Both the position numbers and the translations under genes were made by a program. From positions 115,280 to 179,279 of the forward strand of contig QCKJ01000004.1 of the NCBI GenBank assembly GCA_003215435.1: 64,000 bases of DNA, given 5' to 3'. The notes under the pieces were generated by a model. That model was not told where the DNA came from. It made no database searches and saw nothing but the letters and a program-made list of their open reading frames with translations. Numbering within the stretch: position 1 is the first letter of the stretch; every line of letters begins with the position of its first letter. Shown piece by piece: positions 53,128-63,682 of the stretch. This stretch comes from Prochlorococcus sp. AG-409-M05 (GTDB lineage Bacteria > Cyanobacteriota > Cyanobacteriia > PCC-6307 > Cyanobiaceae).

Positions 53128-54060
53128 ATGCGTCGTCTTATTTCCATCTTCTTAGGCTCTCTATTAATAGGAGTTTCAATTTTCCTAAGTCCTTCAGCTA
53201 CTTGGGCATATCCTTTCTGGGCGCAGCAAAATTATGAGAATCCTCGAGAGGCAACCGGAAAAATTGTTTGTGCAAACTGTCACTTAGCAAAGCTACCTAC
53301 TCAAGTAGAAGTTCCTCAATCAGTTGGTGCTGATAGCGTTTTCAAGGCAGTAGTAAAAGTCCCATATAAAAAAGACCTAACTGAAATAGGAGCAGACGGA
53401 AGCAATGTCCCACTTCAAGTTGGAGCTGTAGTAATGCTCCCTGAAGGGTTCAAACTTGCACCACAAGATCGATGGACTGATCAAATCAAAGAAGAGACCC
53501 AAGGAGTCTTCTTCAGTCAATACAGTGAGGAACAAGAAAACATAATCCTTGTAGGCCCACTCCCAGGAGACAGGAACAAAGAAATTGTCTTCCCCATCCT
53601 TTCACCAGATCCAGCAACTGATAGCAGTGTTCAATTTGGGAAATACTCTCTTCATGTTGGAGGTAATAGAGGGCGAGGTCAGGTCTATCCAACAGGAGAG
53701 AAATCCAATAACACTATCTTCACTGCATCAGCCGCAGGAACTATTTCATCTATAACCCCTGGGGATAATGGAGAAAACTTAATTACGATCGAACCAGATG
53801 GAGGTAAATCTTTTACTGAAACAATCCCTGCTGGACCAACTCTCAGTGTTGCCATAGGAGACAAAGTCGAAGCAGGTACGGCACTTACGAATGATCCAAA
53901 TGTAGGAGGTTTTGGCCAACTAGATGCTGAAGTTGTTCTCCAAAATCCAGCAAGAATATTTGGTCTTCTAGCTTTCTTTGCAGCAGTCTCATTAGCACAA
54001 GTTCTACTTGTACTTAAGAAAAAACAAGTTGAGAAAGTACAAGCTGCAGAAGGGATTTGA
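53128..54060 (+). CDS. petA: Cytochrome f
   Basis: The 310-residue c-type cytochrome accepts electrons from the Rieske protein. After a signal peptide ([21 protein letters not shown] through ATWA) the mature protein starts [28 protein letters not shown], with Tyr as axial ligand and the CANCH haem site. The C-terminal anchor is [31 protein letters not shown] 53128 is preferred; an upstream in-frame GTG-like start at 53071 overlaps petC. lgt follows after 25 nt. Confidence 0.97.
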   Translation: MRRLISIFLGSLLIGVSIFLSPSATWAYPFWAQQNYENPREATGKIVCANCHLAKLPTQVEVPQSVGADSVFKAVVKVPYKKDLTEIGADGSNVPLQVGAVVMLPEGFKLAPQDRWTDQIKEETQGVFFSQYSEEQENIILVGPLPGDRNKEIVFPILSPDPATDSSVQFGKYSLHVGGNRGRGQVYPTGEKSNNTIFTASAAGTISSITPGDNGENLITIEPDGGKSFTETIPAGPTLSVAIGDKVEAGTALTNDPNVGGFGQLDAEVVLQNPARIFGLLAFFAAVSLAQVLLVLKKKQVEKVQAAEGI

Positions 54061-54085
54061 TATCTAGCAAGAGTACTAGTTAGTC

Positions 54086-54958
54086 ATGGACGCTAGTATT
54101 GCAGCCCTTTACTCTCCTGGGCCAGAGCTATGGAAGTTTGGGCCCTTTACATTGCGATGGTATGGATTACTAATTGCCACTTCCGTCCTTTTGGGCCTTA
54201 ATCTTTCAACCCGCTTTGCGAATAAGCGCAATCTAGAGAATAGTCTGATTAATGACCTATTACCTGTACTAATACTTTCATCTGTAATTGGCGCCAGAGC
54301 TTATTACGTATGTTTTGAATGGCGAGAGTATAAAAACAATCTTATTGATGTATTTGCTATATGGAAAGGAGGCATTGCTATTCATGGGGCTCTGATTGCT
54401 GGAGCATTAACAGTAGTAATATTCTGTCGGTTAAGGAAACAACCTTTATGGGATGTTTTTGATGTGTTATTCCCTTCAGTTGCTCTAGGGCAAGCAATTG
54501 GTCGTTGGGGGAACTTCTTTAATAATGAAGCATTTGGAGTACCGACTAATCTGCCCTGGAAACTATATATTCCCTATATATATCGCCCAGAAGTCTTTTC
54601 AAAGGTCGAATATTTTCACCCAACATTTCTATATGAGTCAATATGGAATCTTTGTGTGTTTCTACTTTTATTGGTTTTGTTCAATCTAGGTTGGAAGAAG
54701 TTATTGCGCCTACCGCCAGGAGCAATAACATCCATTTACCTTATCTCTTATAGTCTTGGGAGATTGTGGATTGAAGGTTTAAGAACTGATCCGTTATGCC
54801 TGGGAGGAGTTCCTCCCTTTTGCGAAGGGGGCCTAAGGGCAGCACAATTACTAAGCATCATACTTTTTTCAATAGGTTTATTAAATCTATGGAGGGTATA
54901 TAAAAGGAAGGAAAATTTGCCTGAGATTGAACGAGGAGGTTTTCGACCAAGTGAATAA
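54086..54958 (+). CDS. lgt: Prolipoprotein diacylglyceryl transferase
   Basis: Lgt attaches diacylglycerol to lipobox Cys residues. The 290-residue membrane protein has [68 protein letters not shown] (the Arg/Asn signature), [12 protein letters not shown], and a C-terminal [11 protein letters not shown]. The stop codon overlaps the cobM start by 8 nt. Confidence 0.96.
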   Translation: MDASIAALYSPGPELWKFGPFTLRWYGLLIATSVLLGLNLSTRFANKRNLENSLINDLLPVLILSSVIGARAYYVCFEWREYKNNLIDVFAIWKGGIAIHGALIAGALTVVIFCRLRKQPLWDVFDVLFPSVALGQAIGRWGNFFNNEAFGVPTNLPWKLYIPYIYRPEVFSKVEYFHPTFLYESIWNLCVFLLLLVLFNLGWKKLLRLPPGAITSIYLISYSLGRLWIEGLRTDPLCLGGVPPFCEGGLRAAQLLSIILFSIGLLNLWRVYKRKENLPEIERGGFRPSE

Positions 54959-55700
54959 AATCTCTATTGTGGGAGCAGGCCCAGGTGCCCTAGATCTACT
55001 AACAATCCGTGCAAAAAATCGCCTACAAGATGCAGATGTACTTGTTTGGACAGATTCGCTGATTTCCCCTGAAATAACAAATCTTGTGCCACCGGCCTGT
55101 GAATGCATCCGTACAAGCTCGCTAACACTTGAGGAAATTCTTCCGCTACTAATAAATAGGTCTCAACTAGGCAGAAAGGTAGTTCGCCTTCATGATGGGG
55201 ATCCATGCCTTTACGGAGCTATTTCAGAGCAGATCTGTCGTCTTGCAGATGCAGGAATTGAAGTTGAAGTAGTCCCTGGAGTAAGTGCTTATCAAGCCAC
55301 AGCAGCAACATTAAATGCTGAGCTAACAATCCCAAATATTGTTCAAACAATTGTTCTAAGTAGAGCAAGTGGCCGAACAGAAGTCCCCAAAAAAGAGAGC
55401 TTAGAAAAATTAGCTGCTCTTAAAGCATCTTTATGTATATACCTAAGTGCACGTCATATAGAAGACACACAAAAGATACTCCTTAAGTACTACCCAGAAA
55501 ACACACCAGTAGCAATCAGCTATAGAGTGAGCTGGCCAGACGAATGGGTAAAAGTTGTACCTTTGAGTGAAATGGCATCAACATCTAAAAGAAAAAATCT
55601 AGTGCGTACAACACTATATTTAATTAGCCCTGCCTTAGAAGAAACAAATCAACGCTCAAAGCTATATTCAAAAAACCACAGTCATCTTTTTAGGAAATAG
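54951..55700 (+). CDS. cobM: Precorrin-4 C11-methyltransferase
   Basis: CobM uses SAM to methylate precorrin-4 at C-11. The 249-residue protein has [88 protein letters not shown], and [13 protein letters not shown], the tetrapyrrole methylase layout. GTG 54951 is preferred, with AGGAGG at 54934-54939 upstream; TTG 54927 is the alternative. It overlaps lgt by 8 nt, so translation is probably coupled. Confidence 0.93.
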   Translation: MNKISIVGAGPGALDLLTIRAKNRLQDADVLVWTDSLISPEITNLVPPACECIRTSSLTLEEILPLLINRSQLGRKVVRLHDGDPCLYGAISEQICRLADAGIEVEVVPGVSAYQATAATLNAELTIPNIVQTIVLSRASGRTEVPKKESLEKLAALKASLCIYLSARHIEDTQKILLKYYPENTPVAISYRVSWPDEWVKVVPLSEMASTSKRKNLVRTTLYLISPALEETNQRSKLYSKNHSHLFRK

Positions 55701-55764
55701 TCTTAGTTTCTTATTGATTTAGATTAAGTTCCTGAAAGAAGAGATGGCCTAAAGCCAACTTTTA

Positions 55765-55788
55765 TATCAATGCTCTTGATCATTGATA
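55765..55788. promoter_or_regulatory. 8-bp perfect dyad upstream of the RodZ-like HTH gene
   Basis: TATCAATG (55765-55772) and CATTGATA (55781-55788) are exact reverse complements with an 8-nt spacer. The dyad lies between cobM and the HTH gene at 55862, about 70 bp before its start. It could be an operator; function is an inference. Confidence 0.45.
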
Positions 55789-55861
55789 CAAGTTACTCAC
55801 CAGGAATCTGGCAGGAAGAGAAAAAATCACTACAATTAAGATTAAGAGTTCTTTAACTATT

Positions 55862-56230
55862 TTGAGTTTACAAAGAACCCAAGCTCCAAGTGATTGCTCC
55901 CTGAAAATATCCCCACTAAAGGATGTGGGGAGGACCATTAAGGAAGCAAGGCTTGAAAAGAATATCTGCCCGAAAAGTCTTGCTGAAAGCCTAAAAATAG
56001 GTGAGGAGCAGCTTTTAGCTCTCGAAGAAGGAAATGAAAAAGAGTTACCAGAGTTTGTTTTTATAAAAGCACTTGTCAGGAGAGTATCTGAAAAGCTGGA
56101 ATTGGACTCTTCTCCTCTTATAAGTCTTCTAAAACAAACCACCATCGATGCAACAACAAAAAAGGAGCAGAAACAAGGATTCTTGCTATTCGATTTAATT
56201 ATCAATAAATTCTTTTCTAACTCCCTCTAA
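55862..56230 (+). CDS. Helix-turn-helix protein resembling the N-terminal domain of RodZ
   Basis: The 122-residue protein has an HTH of the RodZ/HTH_25 type at about residues 20-95: VGRTIKEARLEKNICPKSLAESLKIGEEQLLALEEGNEKELPEFVFIKALVRRVSEKLELD. RodZ continues with a membrane helix and periplasmic domain; this protein ends after a short hydrophobic tail (GFLLFDLIINKFF) without either. The start is TTG 55862. A DNA-binding or MreB-related role cannot be decided. Confidence 0.75.
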   Translation: MSLQRTQAPSDCSLKISPLKDVGRTIKEARLEKNICPKSLAESLKIGEEQLLALEEGNEKELPEFVFIKALVRRVSEKLELDSSPLISLLKQTTIDATTKKEQKQGFLLFDLIINKFFSNSL

Positions 56231-56361
56231 ACTCTGTTGGTATTAATTGCTTTCTTATTATAAATTTATTTTTTTAGATTAGAGGGAAAACCTTCTTCTA
56301 AACATCTAGAAGGACTAAGACATATGTGAAAAGTCTATTAAAGGAGTTGATACAACAATGT

Positions 56362-57948
56362 TTAATTTGAAATAACAATTTCCAGTCCACAAGCTTCTTT
56401 GACATATATGGAGCAATTTGCAAGGCTCCACTCTTCCAGGCTCAAATCAGTACCTGGTTTATGAGGTATTAGGCGTATCTTCAAACGAGAAGATATCTGT
56501 TCAATCTCGATTGACTGAATTACTGGCTCTGGCCTGCAATCAATCGAAGAAGCCAATCTCAACAACAATGCCATCTCTCTAACTATCTTTTGGTTCCCTT
56601 TAGTTATTAAGGCCTGCCATGCTTCGTGTCTTTTCTTAGGCAGGCTCCTACGGTGATAACGCGCAATAGCAGCAATAATCAAATGTTCAGCATGAGAATA
56701 TCCAAGCAACTCGCCATGCCTTATTAGATACCAAGAGTGCTTGTGATAAGCACTCAAATTAATATGCTGTCCACAAGCATGCAGCATCCCTGCAGCCCAA
56801 AGTAATTCACGTGAATTCCCACTATCTTGATGAATCAATCCAAAGGTGTTGTCGTATAAGTTCAAGGCATGTGCAGAAACTCTTTCTGCACGTAAAGCAT
56901 CAACTCCGAATCGCTTCATTTGATGAATTACTGTCCGCTTACGGATACTGCTTTGAAAACTAAAGCGATCCTCAAGCAATCCATGACGCAACATCCAATC
57001 AACAATTAATCCCTCTCTAAGAGCTCTTTCACTAAGCACTATCTCGTCGACTTTGAGCATTTCAATAACTGTGTTCAATATCAGAGCTCCTGGAACGATG
57101 ATGTCGGCTCTCCTCTCATTTATCCCCTGAATAGATCGGCGTTCTGTCGGTGTCATTTTCACAATCTGATCGAGAACTTTTTTCAACCGATCTTTAGAAA
57201 CTCTGTATCCATGTAATTTCAGAGGCGGATGTATATCTTCTGCCGCAAGGATGGCGCCCATTGCCATTGCCGTTCCACTTGTAGCTATCAAAACTGGTTT
57301 TTGATCTTTATCAATTCGGCTTTGCACCTTTAAAACTGCTGCCTCCATAGAACCTTGAACAAAAGCTTTTATGAAATCGCATCTTGAAGCGGGGATTGGT
57401 TCTTCTTTAACAAAATCCCTCTGCAATCGCACAGCACCAACCTTTGTGCTTGTTAAAGCTCTTGCATCACGACCATCTGCAAGCACTAATTCCGTTGAAC
57501 CACCTCCAATATCAAGGATCAAATGAGGAGAATCCCCAAAAGTCATCCCAGAAAGAACTCCCAAATAAATGAGCCTGCCCTCCTCCGGGCCACTTATAAG
57601 TTCAACGTTTAAGGGAATCTGATCCTTAATTACTTGGAGGAACTCAGTACCATTTGGGGCCTCCCTAACTGCACTAGTAGCAACAGTTACCACTTCCTCA
57701 ACGTGATGACTAAAAGCCATTTCTTTAAAGCGTTTCAAAGTCTCTATAGTCCTTTCCATCGCAGCTTCTGTGAGACCACCAGAGGCCTGGTCTCTTTCTC
57801 CCAGTCGAGTAGTCGACTTCTCTGCATAGTCAATACTGAAACTATGCAAATCCACATCAAGAGATGCGATCAAGAGATGCGTTGAATTAGTGCCAATATC
57901 TATGGCCGCAATTTGACGAACCTTTTGTTGACTATCCATCTCATTCAT
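56362..57948 (-). CDS. ppx: Exopolyphosphatase / Ppx-GppA family
   Basis: The 528-residue protein has the ASKHA N-terminal half with IAAIDIGTNSTHLLIASLD, LISGPEEGRLIYLGVLSGM and LILDIGGGSTELVLADG, and VLIATSGTAMAMGAILAA. The C-terminal HD-like half includes LLWAAGMLHACGQHINLSAYHKHSWYLIRHGELLGYSHAEHLIIAAIARYHRR. It cleaves polyphosphate, or possibly pppGpp. It is divergent from the UbiA-family gene. Confidence 0.94.
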   Translation of the reverse strand: MNEMDSQQKVRQIAAIDIGTNSTHLLIASLDVDLHSFSIDYAEKSTTRLGERDQASGGLTEAAMERTIETLKRFKEMAFSHHVEEVVTVATSAVREAPNGTEFLQVIKDQIPLNVELISGPEEGRLIYLGVLSGMTFGDSPHLILDIGGGSTELVLADGRDARALTSTKVGAVRLQRDFVKEEPIPASRCDFIKAFVQGSMEAAVLKVQSRIDKDQKPVLIATSGTAMAMGAILAAEDIHPPLKLHGYRVSKDRLKKVLDQIVKMTPTERRSIQGINERRADIIVPGALILNTVIEMLKVDEIVLSERALREGLIVDWMLRHGLLEDRFSFQSSIRKRTVIHQMKRFGVDALRAERVSAHALNLYDNTFGLIHQDSGNSRELLWAAGMLHACGQHINLSAYHKHSWYLIRHGELLGYSHAEHLIIAAIARYHRRSLPKKRHEAWQALITKGNQKIVREMALLLRLASSIDCRPEPVIQSIEIEQISSRLKIRLIPHKPGTDLSLEEWSLANCSIYVKEACGLEIVISN

Positions 57949-58099
57949 ATCTAGAGCCCCAAAGCCCTAAAGAGATAATCGACCTAAAAAGAACCTAATC
58001 CTCTTAGGCTGGATTTGGAAGCAAAAGGCATTCCAGAGATCCTTTGAAATTAGTAAACGAAAGCCAAAAGGACTTAAAAGCGAACCCTCCCAAAGAAAA

Positions 58100-58993
58100 A
58101 TGCAAGGCAATCTAATCGTCAATGAAAGCAAAAAGCTGGTGGAACTCCTTCGATGGAACAAGCCCAGTGGAAGGTTGATATTACTTATACCTGCTGGGTG
58201 GTCTCTTTGGCTAACCCCCTCAGCACCTCCTAGTACAAAGCTTTTTACATTAATCATTGCTGGTGGAGTATTAGTTAGTGGTGCAGGGTGCGTTGCAAAT
58301 GACCTCTGGGACAGAAAGATTGATAAGCATGTCAATCGTACAAAAAACAGACCTCTCGCTATTGACTCTTCAAAAATTGCAAGTGCATTCTTTCTGCTAT
58401 TTATTACACTTTCACTAAGCCTCCTAGTTGTTTTTTTTCTCCCTCAAACAAGTAGACTTATCACTCTTAAGCTAGCAATATTAAGCCTCCCCGCAATTCT
58501 TCTTTATCCCTCTACAAAGCGTTGGTTTGCTCTACCTCAAGCTGTATTGGCATTCTGCTGGGGTTTCGCAGTCCTAATACCTTGGGCCGCAAGTGAGGCA
58601 AGTCTTCAAGGTGGGTGGCCATTAATAGGATGTTGGCTTTCAACTTTAACGTGGACTTTCGGATTTGATACCGTTTATGCCCTCGCAGACAAAAATGATG
58701 ATAAAAGGCTTGGAATAAATAGCAGTGCTATTTTCCTAGGAGAAAATGTCTTAAAAGTTATATCTTTGAGCTACTTATTTACCAACATTTTTATAGGCTT
58801 ATCAGCTTTCTTTGCAGGAGTTAATTGGATTTTCTGGCCTTTCTTATTTTTAACAGCTTATGGAATGCAAAGAGAAACATTGGTCTTAAAAAAATATTTT
58901 GATACACCCTCAATCTATGGTAAACATTTTAAGAACCAAGTTTGGCTAGGCGGGCTTCTATTAATGGGATTAATTCTCTCCAGGATCAATTAA
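58100..58993 (+). CDS. ubiA: UbiA-family 4-hydroxybenzoate polyprenyltransferase
   Basis: This membrane prenyltransferase has the first Asp-rich motif in GAGCVANDLWDRKIDKHVNRTKNRPLA (about residue 60) and the second in FDTVYALADKNDDKRLGI. RWNKPSGRLILLIPAGWSLWL is the typical N-terminus. It should attach a long prenyl chain to 4-hydroxybenzoate for plastoquinone synthesis. The S66 peptidase gene follows after 2 nt. Confidence 0.9.
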   Translation: MQGNLIVNESKKLVELLRWNKPSGRLILLIPAGWSLWLTPSAPPSTKLFTLIIAGGVLVSGAGCVANDLWDRKIDKHVNRTKNRPLAIDSSKIASAFFLLFITLSLSLLVVFFLPQTSRLITLKLAILSLPAILLYPSTKRWFALPQAVLAFCWGFAVLIPWAASEASLQGGWPLIGCWLSTLTWTFGFDTVYALADKNDDKRLGINSSAIFLGENVLKVISLSYLFTNIFIGLSAFFAGVNWIFWPFLFLTAYGMQRETLVLKKYFDTPSIYGKHFKNQVWLGGLLLMGLILSRIN

Positions 58994-58995
58994 AA

Positions 58996-59886
58996 ATGTC
59001 TTTAAACGCCTTAACTAAACCTTTGAAGAAAGGTGATGAGGTGGTCACAGTTGCAGCAAGTTCAGCCATAGAGGACAAAACTTCCCTTGAAAAAGGTATA
59101 GAGGTCCTTGAAAGTTGGGGTTTAATTTCCCGTCCTCAAGAGATAGAGGCCCGGAGATGGGGCTATCTTGCTGGGAACGATGAATCTCGACGAAAAGACC
59201 TTGAGCCAATAGAAATTGCACCTTTATTTGCCTGTGCCAGAGGTGGATGGGGTGCAGCACGCTTACTAGAAAGTCGGATCAAATGGCAGCCAGGCTGGCT
59301 ACTAGGGTTTTCGGATGTAACTTCTCTACTTTGGGCGAGATATGCAGCAGGGTTCGATGGGTGCGTACATGGCCCTCTAATTACGACCCTTGGCGAAGAA
59401 CCTCCTTGGAGTAAAGAGAGACTCAGGAAGCTCCTCTTTGGTGAACCAGTTCCTGACTTGACTGGGACCACTTGGAGGGGTGGAAACTGTAAAGGAAAAC
59501 TTGTAGTAGCCAACCTAACTGTCGCAACGCATCTTCTAGGGACGAATTATGTCCCGAATCTAAAAGGAGCAATTCTTCTTTTTGAAGACGTGGGAGAAGC
59601 TCCCTACCGAATTGATCGAATGTTGACGCAATGGCGTCTTGCAGGGGGCCTTAATGATCTGGCAGGGATAGGCTTTGGAGAATTCAAAGGGTGCGTAGAA
59701 ACCGAATCAATCTCTGATGAAGAGACTTTCCAAGTCGAACAAGTGCTAATTGAAAGAACATCTGATCTTGGGATTCCAGTAATTGGGAATTTTCCAATTG
59801 GACATTGTTCAGGCAATGCTGCACTCCCTATAGGAAGGGAAGCAATTTTAAACGGAGACCTTGGTCGTCTCAGCCTGAGTTTCTAA
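58996..59886 (+). CDS. ldcA: LD-carboxypeptidase, family S66
   Basis: The 296-residue protein begins [42 protein letters not shown] is the GG-box, [18 protein letters not shown] carries the nucleophilic Ser, [18 protein letters not shown] the Glu, and [19 protein letters not shown] the His. It trims the terminal D-Ala from muropeptides in cell-wall recycling. ATG 58996 is used; an upstream in-frame start at 58942 lies inside ubiA. The end overlaps ispD by 17 nt. Confidence 0.92.
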   Translation: MSLNALTKPLKKGDEVVTVAASSAIEDKTSLEKGIEVLESWGLISRPQEIEARRWGYLAGNDESRRKDLEPIEIAPLFACARGGWGAARLLESRIKWQPGWLLGFSDVTSLLWARYAAGFDGCVHGPLITTLGEEPPWSKERLRKLLFGEPVPDLTGTTWRGGNCKGKLVVANLTVATHLLGTNYVPNLKGAILLFEDVGEAPYRIDRMLTQWRLAGGLNDLAGIGFGEFKGCVETESISDEETFQVEQVLIERTSDLGIPVIGNFPIGHCSGNAALPIGREAILNGDLGRLSLSF

Positions 59887-60556
59887 AAGCTAAGACCGCC
59901 TCAGCAACAATCAGATCAAAAGGAGTCGTCAACTTGATATTCGATGGGGCTGCCTCCATCACTTTTACTGGCCATCCCAGGCGCTCATAAAGCGAAGCAT
60001 CATCTGTAACCTCCCAACCATGAGCCTGTGCATGAGCATGAGCTTTTTTTAACTGACCTACTTCAAAGCCTTGGGGAGTCTGAGCTGCCCATAATTCAGA
60101 CCTTACAGGAGTGTTTTTAATTAATCCTGAGTCTCCTACACACTTAATCGTATCGACAACTGGTGTAGCAGCGATGACCGCCTCCCCCTCAAGCACTGCT
60201 TGAGCACACCTATTTATAAGCTCAGGCTCGACCATACAACGGGCTCCGTCGTGTATCAGGACATGCTCAGCATCAGGAGGCAAAGCACTAAGCCCACATT
60301 CAACTGATTCCTGTCTAGTTGATCCACCATTAACCCAATCAATATCTTTTTCAGCTCCAACCATCAAGCCCATGATTTCTTCTTTATCTGAAGGCTGGCC
60401 AACAATCCCTATCCAATGAATTGAATTTGCTTTCATCACAGCATCCAATGTCCAACACAGGACCGCCCGACCCGCAAGAGGCAAAAGCAACTTGTTACGG
60501 TCAGCCCTCATTCGGCTGCCACTGCCAGCAGCAACAATTAAAAGATGCATAACCAT
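59870..60556 (-). CDS. ispD: 2-C-methyl-D-erythritol 4-phosphate cytidylyltransferase
   Basis: IspD makes CDP-ME in the MEP isoprenoid pathway. The 228-residue protein has [29 protein letters not shown] (nucleotide-binding), [84 protein letters not shown]. It is divergent from fabG across 274 bp. Confidence 0.95.
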   Translation of the reverse strand: MVMHLLIVAAGSGSRMRADRNKLLLPLAGRAVLCWTLDAVMKANSIHWIGIVGQPSDKEEIMGLMVGAEKDIDWVNGGSTRQESVECGLSALPPDAEHVLIHDGARCMVEPELINRCAQAVLEGEAVIAATPVVDTIKCVGDSGLIKNTPVRSELWAAQTPQGFEVGQLKKAHAHAQAHGWEVTDDASLYERLGWPVKVMEAAPSNIKLTTPFDLIVAEAVLAFRNSG

Positions 60557-60830
60557 TTCCTAGCATGAATAAGGTTAACTATCTTGCAGAAACCAAACTC
60601 CGCCAACTCAAATCTAGTCAGTACAAAGATTTAGCCTTCCTGAAAATTACTTCCTTAAATTAAGAAACTCCATCTGACATATACCAAAAAGGTGGGAAAG
60701 GATTTATTTAAGATCAAAAGTCTATTTAATTAAAATCAAAACTGATTTTGACTGCTTCGGCTACTAGGAGAACGAGAAGGTAAGCAGAAGCCCAGTGTCT
60801 TAGTAACATCAAAAAATCCCCACTTAAAAA

Positions 60831-61580
60831 ATGACTTCTTTAAATATCACAAGTCAAACTGCTCTAGTGACAGGCGCCAGTCGAGGAATCGGACGAGCCA
60901 TAGCTCTTGAACTAAGCAAGGCCGGAGCAGAAGTCGCTGTCAACTACTCAAGCTCAGCGGAAAAAGCAGAAAAAGTTGTGTCAGAGATAAAAGCTTCAGG
61001 AGGGGCCGCCTACGCCATCCAAGCAGATGTCTCCGATGAGACACAGGTTGAGAGGATGATTAAAGAGGTTTTGGAAAGAAGTAAGCGACTTGACATTCTT
61101 ATAAACAATGCTGGCATCACCAGTGATGGTCTATTAATGCGAATGAAATCTCAAGATTGGGATTCAGTTATCAACCTAAACCTAAGAGGTGTTTTCCTTT
61201 GCACAAAAGGTGTCGCAAGGACAATGCTCAAACAAAAGCGTGGTCGAATAGTCAATATCACTTCAGTGGTAGGAGTCATAGGTAATCCCGGACAAGCAAA
61301 TTACTCCGCTGCAAAAGCTGGCGTGATTGGGTTAACAAAGAGTTCTGCTAAAGAGTTTGCTAGCAGAGGAATAACAGTAAATGCAGTTGCACCTGGATTT
61401 ATTGCCACTGATATGACCAAGGATCTTAAGTCTGAAGATATCCTTTCAGCTATTCCACTTGGGAGCTTCGGGACAGCTGAGCAAGTTGCTGGAGCTGTCT
61501 GTTTTTTAGCTGCTTCAGAATCAGCTTCCTACATGACTGGACAGGTAATACAAGTAGATGGAGGGATGGTAATGGGCTAG
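60831..61580 (+). CDS. fabG: 3-oxoacyl-[acyl-carrier-protein] reductase
   Basis: FabG reduces 3-ketoacyl-ACP in fatty-acid elongation. The 249-residue SDR has [75 protein letters not shown] with Ser and YxxxK catalytic residues, and [13 protein letters not shown]. The C-terminus [16 protein letters not shown] is complete. A small membrane-protein gene lies convergently 58 bp downstream. Confidence 0.95.
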   Translation: MTSLNITSQTALVTGASRGIGRAIALELSKAGAEVAVNYSSSAEKAEKVVSEIKASGGAAYAIQADVSDETQVERMIKEVLERSKRLDILINNAGITSDGLLMRMKSQDWDSVINLNLRGVFLCTKGVARTMLKQKRGRIVNITSVVGVIGNPGQANYSAAKAGVIGLTKSSAKEFASRGITVNAVAPGFIATDMTKDLKSEDILSAIPLGSFGTAEQVAGAVCFLAASESASYMTGQVIQVDGGMVMG

Positions 61581-61638
61581 CCGCTAAACACACTTAGTCG
61601 AATCTCTAAACTCAGATATAAGCAAATAACCTTGAGAA

Positions 61639-61815
61639 TCATGACTCCAAAGGCTGCCCTAACTCATCACGAAGTCTTCGAATGCGTTGTAAAAGCCTCA
61701 ACCTTCTACTTCGAGCAGTTGCAGTAAGAAATAAGCGAAGAGGGAAGTAAACCAATGTCATTGTTCCAGCCAACCCGGCCATAAGGACAAAAAACAGGGC
61801 CCCAGAATCATTCAT
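61639..61815 (-). CDS. Small membrane protein, unknown function
   Basis: A 58-residue frame starts at ATG 61815. It begins MNDSGALFFVLMAGLAGTMT, one membrane helix (about residues 5-30, continuing LVYFPLRLFL), followed by a strongly basic tail with ARSRRLRLLQRIRRLRDEL. The hydrophobic-then-basic layout and tight fit between fabG and groEL2 suggest a real gene; I recall similar short proteins in marine picocyanobacteria. Function unknown. Confidence 0.65.
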   Translation of the reverse strand: MNDSGALFFVLMAGLAGTMTLVYFPLRLFLTATARSRRLRLLQRIRRLRDELGQPLES

Positions 61816-61945
61816 GTTTCGACCATAACCTCTGAAACCAAAGCCTGCACTGAATAAATACGAATGATTCGGCTTTCCCCACTTTGGAAACCTCCCATTC
61901 AGTGAACCTCCTGTGGGAAATTGAGTACGGGGTATTTCCTAAAAA

Positions 61946-63682
61946 ATGGCCAAACTTCTTAGCTTCTCAGATGATTCTCGTAGCGCCTTAGAGCGAGGGG
62001 TAAATACTCTCGCGGATGCCGTGCGAGTAACAATTGGCCCTAGAGGTAAGAACGTAGTAATAGAAAAACAATTTGGAGCGCCTGACATAGTCAATGACGG
62101 CGTAACTATTGCCCGTGAGATAGAACTTGAAGACCCTTTTGAGAACTTAGGGGCAAAGCTCCTTGAGCAAGTTGCTTCTAAAACAAAAGACAAAGCAGGT
62201 GATGGAACTACTACTGCAACGGTTATTGCCCAAGTTATGGTTCATGAAGGATTAAAAAACACCGCCGCAGGCGCAAGTCCTATCCAGCTACGCAAAGGGA
62301 TGGAAAAAGCTGTTCAGTTTGTAGTAGAAGGCTTGCAAAAACGAAGTAAAGACGTAGGAGGAGGAAATGCGATCAATCAAGTAGCTACGGTCAGTGCTGG
62401 TGGAGATGAAGAAGTCGGGAAGATGATTGCAGAAGCAATGGAAAAAGTAACTGTTGATGGAGTGATCACAGTTGAAGAATCAAAATCTTTAGCAACAGAG
62501 CTTGAAATAACCGAAGGGATGGCTTTCGATAGAGGATATACATCTCCTTACTTCGTAACTGATAACGATCGTCAAATCTGCGAATTTGAAAATGCTCTTC
62601 TTCTTGTGACTGACAAGAAGATCAGTTCAATCTCAGACCTTGTTCCTGTTCTAGAAAGTGTACAGAAAAGCGGTTCCCCACTTGTCATCCTTGCAGAAGA
62701 AGTAGAGGGTGAAGCATTGGCAACACTAGTTGTCAACAAAAACCGAGGTGTTATTCAAGTTGCTGCTGTACGTGCACCGTCATTCGGAGAACGACGGAAA
62801 GCCACACTGTCAGATATATCTGTACTCACAGGGGCAACTTTGATTAGTGAAGATAAAGCCATGTCTCTAGACAAGGTTCAATTGTCTGATCTAGGGAAAG
62901 CGAGACGAGTCACTATTAGCAAAGACTCAACAACTATTGTTGCCAATGAAGAACAGAAAAATGAAGTAGGCAAAAGAGTATCAGCCATAAAGAGAGAGCT
63001 TGCAGAAACTGATTCTGACTACGACAAAGAAAAGCTCAATGAACGAATCGCAAAACTTGCTGGAGGCGTCGCAGTCATCAAAGTCGGTGCACCTACAGAA
63101 ACTGAACTAAAAAATCGAAAACTTCGTATCGAAGATGCCTTAAATGCAACACGAGCTGCTGTTGAAGAAGGAATAGTTGCTGGAGGAGGACTTACCCTCC
63201 TTGAACTTTCAGAGGAATTATCAATACTTAGTAAGAAGTTAAAAGGTGATCAATTAACAGGCTTAGAGATTGTGAAAAAAGCTCTTGCTGAGCCTGCAAA
63301 GCAAATTGCTACTAATGCTGGGGAGAATGGTGATGTTGTGATTTCTGAAATAAAGAGTCATGGCAAAGGATTCAATGCCTCTACAGGCAAGTACGAAAAC
63401 CTTTTAAAGGCAGGCATCCTAGACGCTGCAAAAGTTATTAGATTGGCACTTCAGGACGCTGTATCTATTGCAGGCTTACTTATTACCACAGAAGTTGTCA
63501 TTGCCGACAAACCTGAACCTCCAGCGCCCTCACCAGGAGAAGGTGGAGCAGACCCAATGGGTGGCATGGGTGGCATGGGTGGCATGGGTGGCATGGGTGG
63601 CATGGGTGGCATGGGAATGCCAGGAATGGGAATGCCAGGAATGGGTGGAATGGGTGGAATGGGAATGCCAGGAATGATGTGA
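61946..63682 (+). CDS. groL2: Chaperonin GroEL2 with long Gly-Met tail
   Basis: The 578-residue HSP60 starts [46 protein letters not shown] and has [34 protein letters not shown], and [16 protein letters not shown]. It matches the cyanobacterial GroEL2 type. No groES lies upstream, which is usual for groEL2 in cyanobacteria. The last 40 residues are GGM and GMP repeats (63560 on), an extended form of the usual tail. No CIRCE element is visible in the upstream 130 bp. Confidence 0.95.
   Translation: MAKLLSFSDDSRSALERGVNTLADAVRVTIGPRGKNVVIEKQFGAPDIVNDGVTIAREIELEDPFENLGAKLLEQVASKTKDKAGDGTTTATVIAQVMVHEGLKNTAAGASPIQLRKGMEKAVQFVVEGLQKRSKDVGGGNAINQVATVSAGGDEEVGKMIAEAMEKVTVDGVITVEESKSLATELEITEGMAFDRGYTSPYFVTDNDRQICEFENALLLVTDKKISSISDLVPVLESVQKSGSPLVILAEEVEGEALATLVVNKNRGVIQVAAVRAPSFGERRKATLSDISVLTGATLISEDKAMSLDKVQLSDLGKARRVTISKDSTTIVANEEQKNEVGKRVSAIKRELAETDSDYDKEKLNERIAKLAGGVAVIKVGAPTETELKNRKLRIEDALNATRAAVEEGIVAGGGLTLLELSEELSILSKKLKGDQLTGLEIVKKALAEPAKQIATNAGENGDVVISEIKSHGKGFNASTGKYENLLKAGILDAAKVIRLALQDAVSIAGLLITTEVVIADKPEPPAPSPGEGGADPMGGMGGMGGMGGMGGMGGMGMPGMGMPGMGGMGGMGMPGMM
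63560..63613 (+). repeat. Tandem GGTGGCATG array in the groEL2 tail
   Basis: Six tandem copies of a 9-nt unit GGTGGCATG encode GGM repeats. They are followed by degenerate GGAATGCCA-type units encoding GMPGM. Slipped-strand length variation between strains is expected. Confidence 0.92.

Noticed and set aside
57967..58335. 122-codon minus-strand frame over the ubiA start
   Set aside because: Antisense to a clear UbiA-family gene and has no protein-like features.
60565..60663. 32-codon plus-strand frame between ispD and fabG
   Set aside because: No ribosome-binding site and no recognisable features; too weak to report as a gene.
61816..61945. CIRCE (HrcA) operator upstream of groEL2
   Set aside because: The expected TTAGCACTC-N9-GAGTGCTAA pattern is not found in the upstream sequence.
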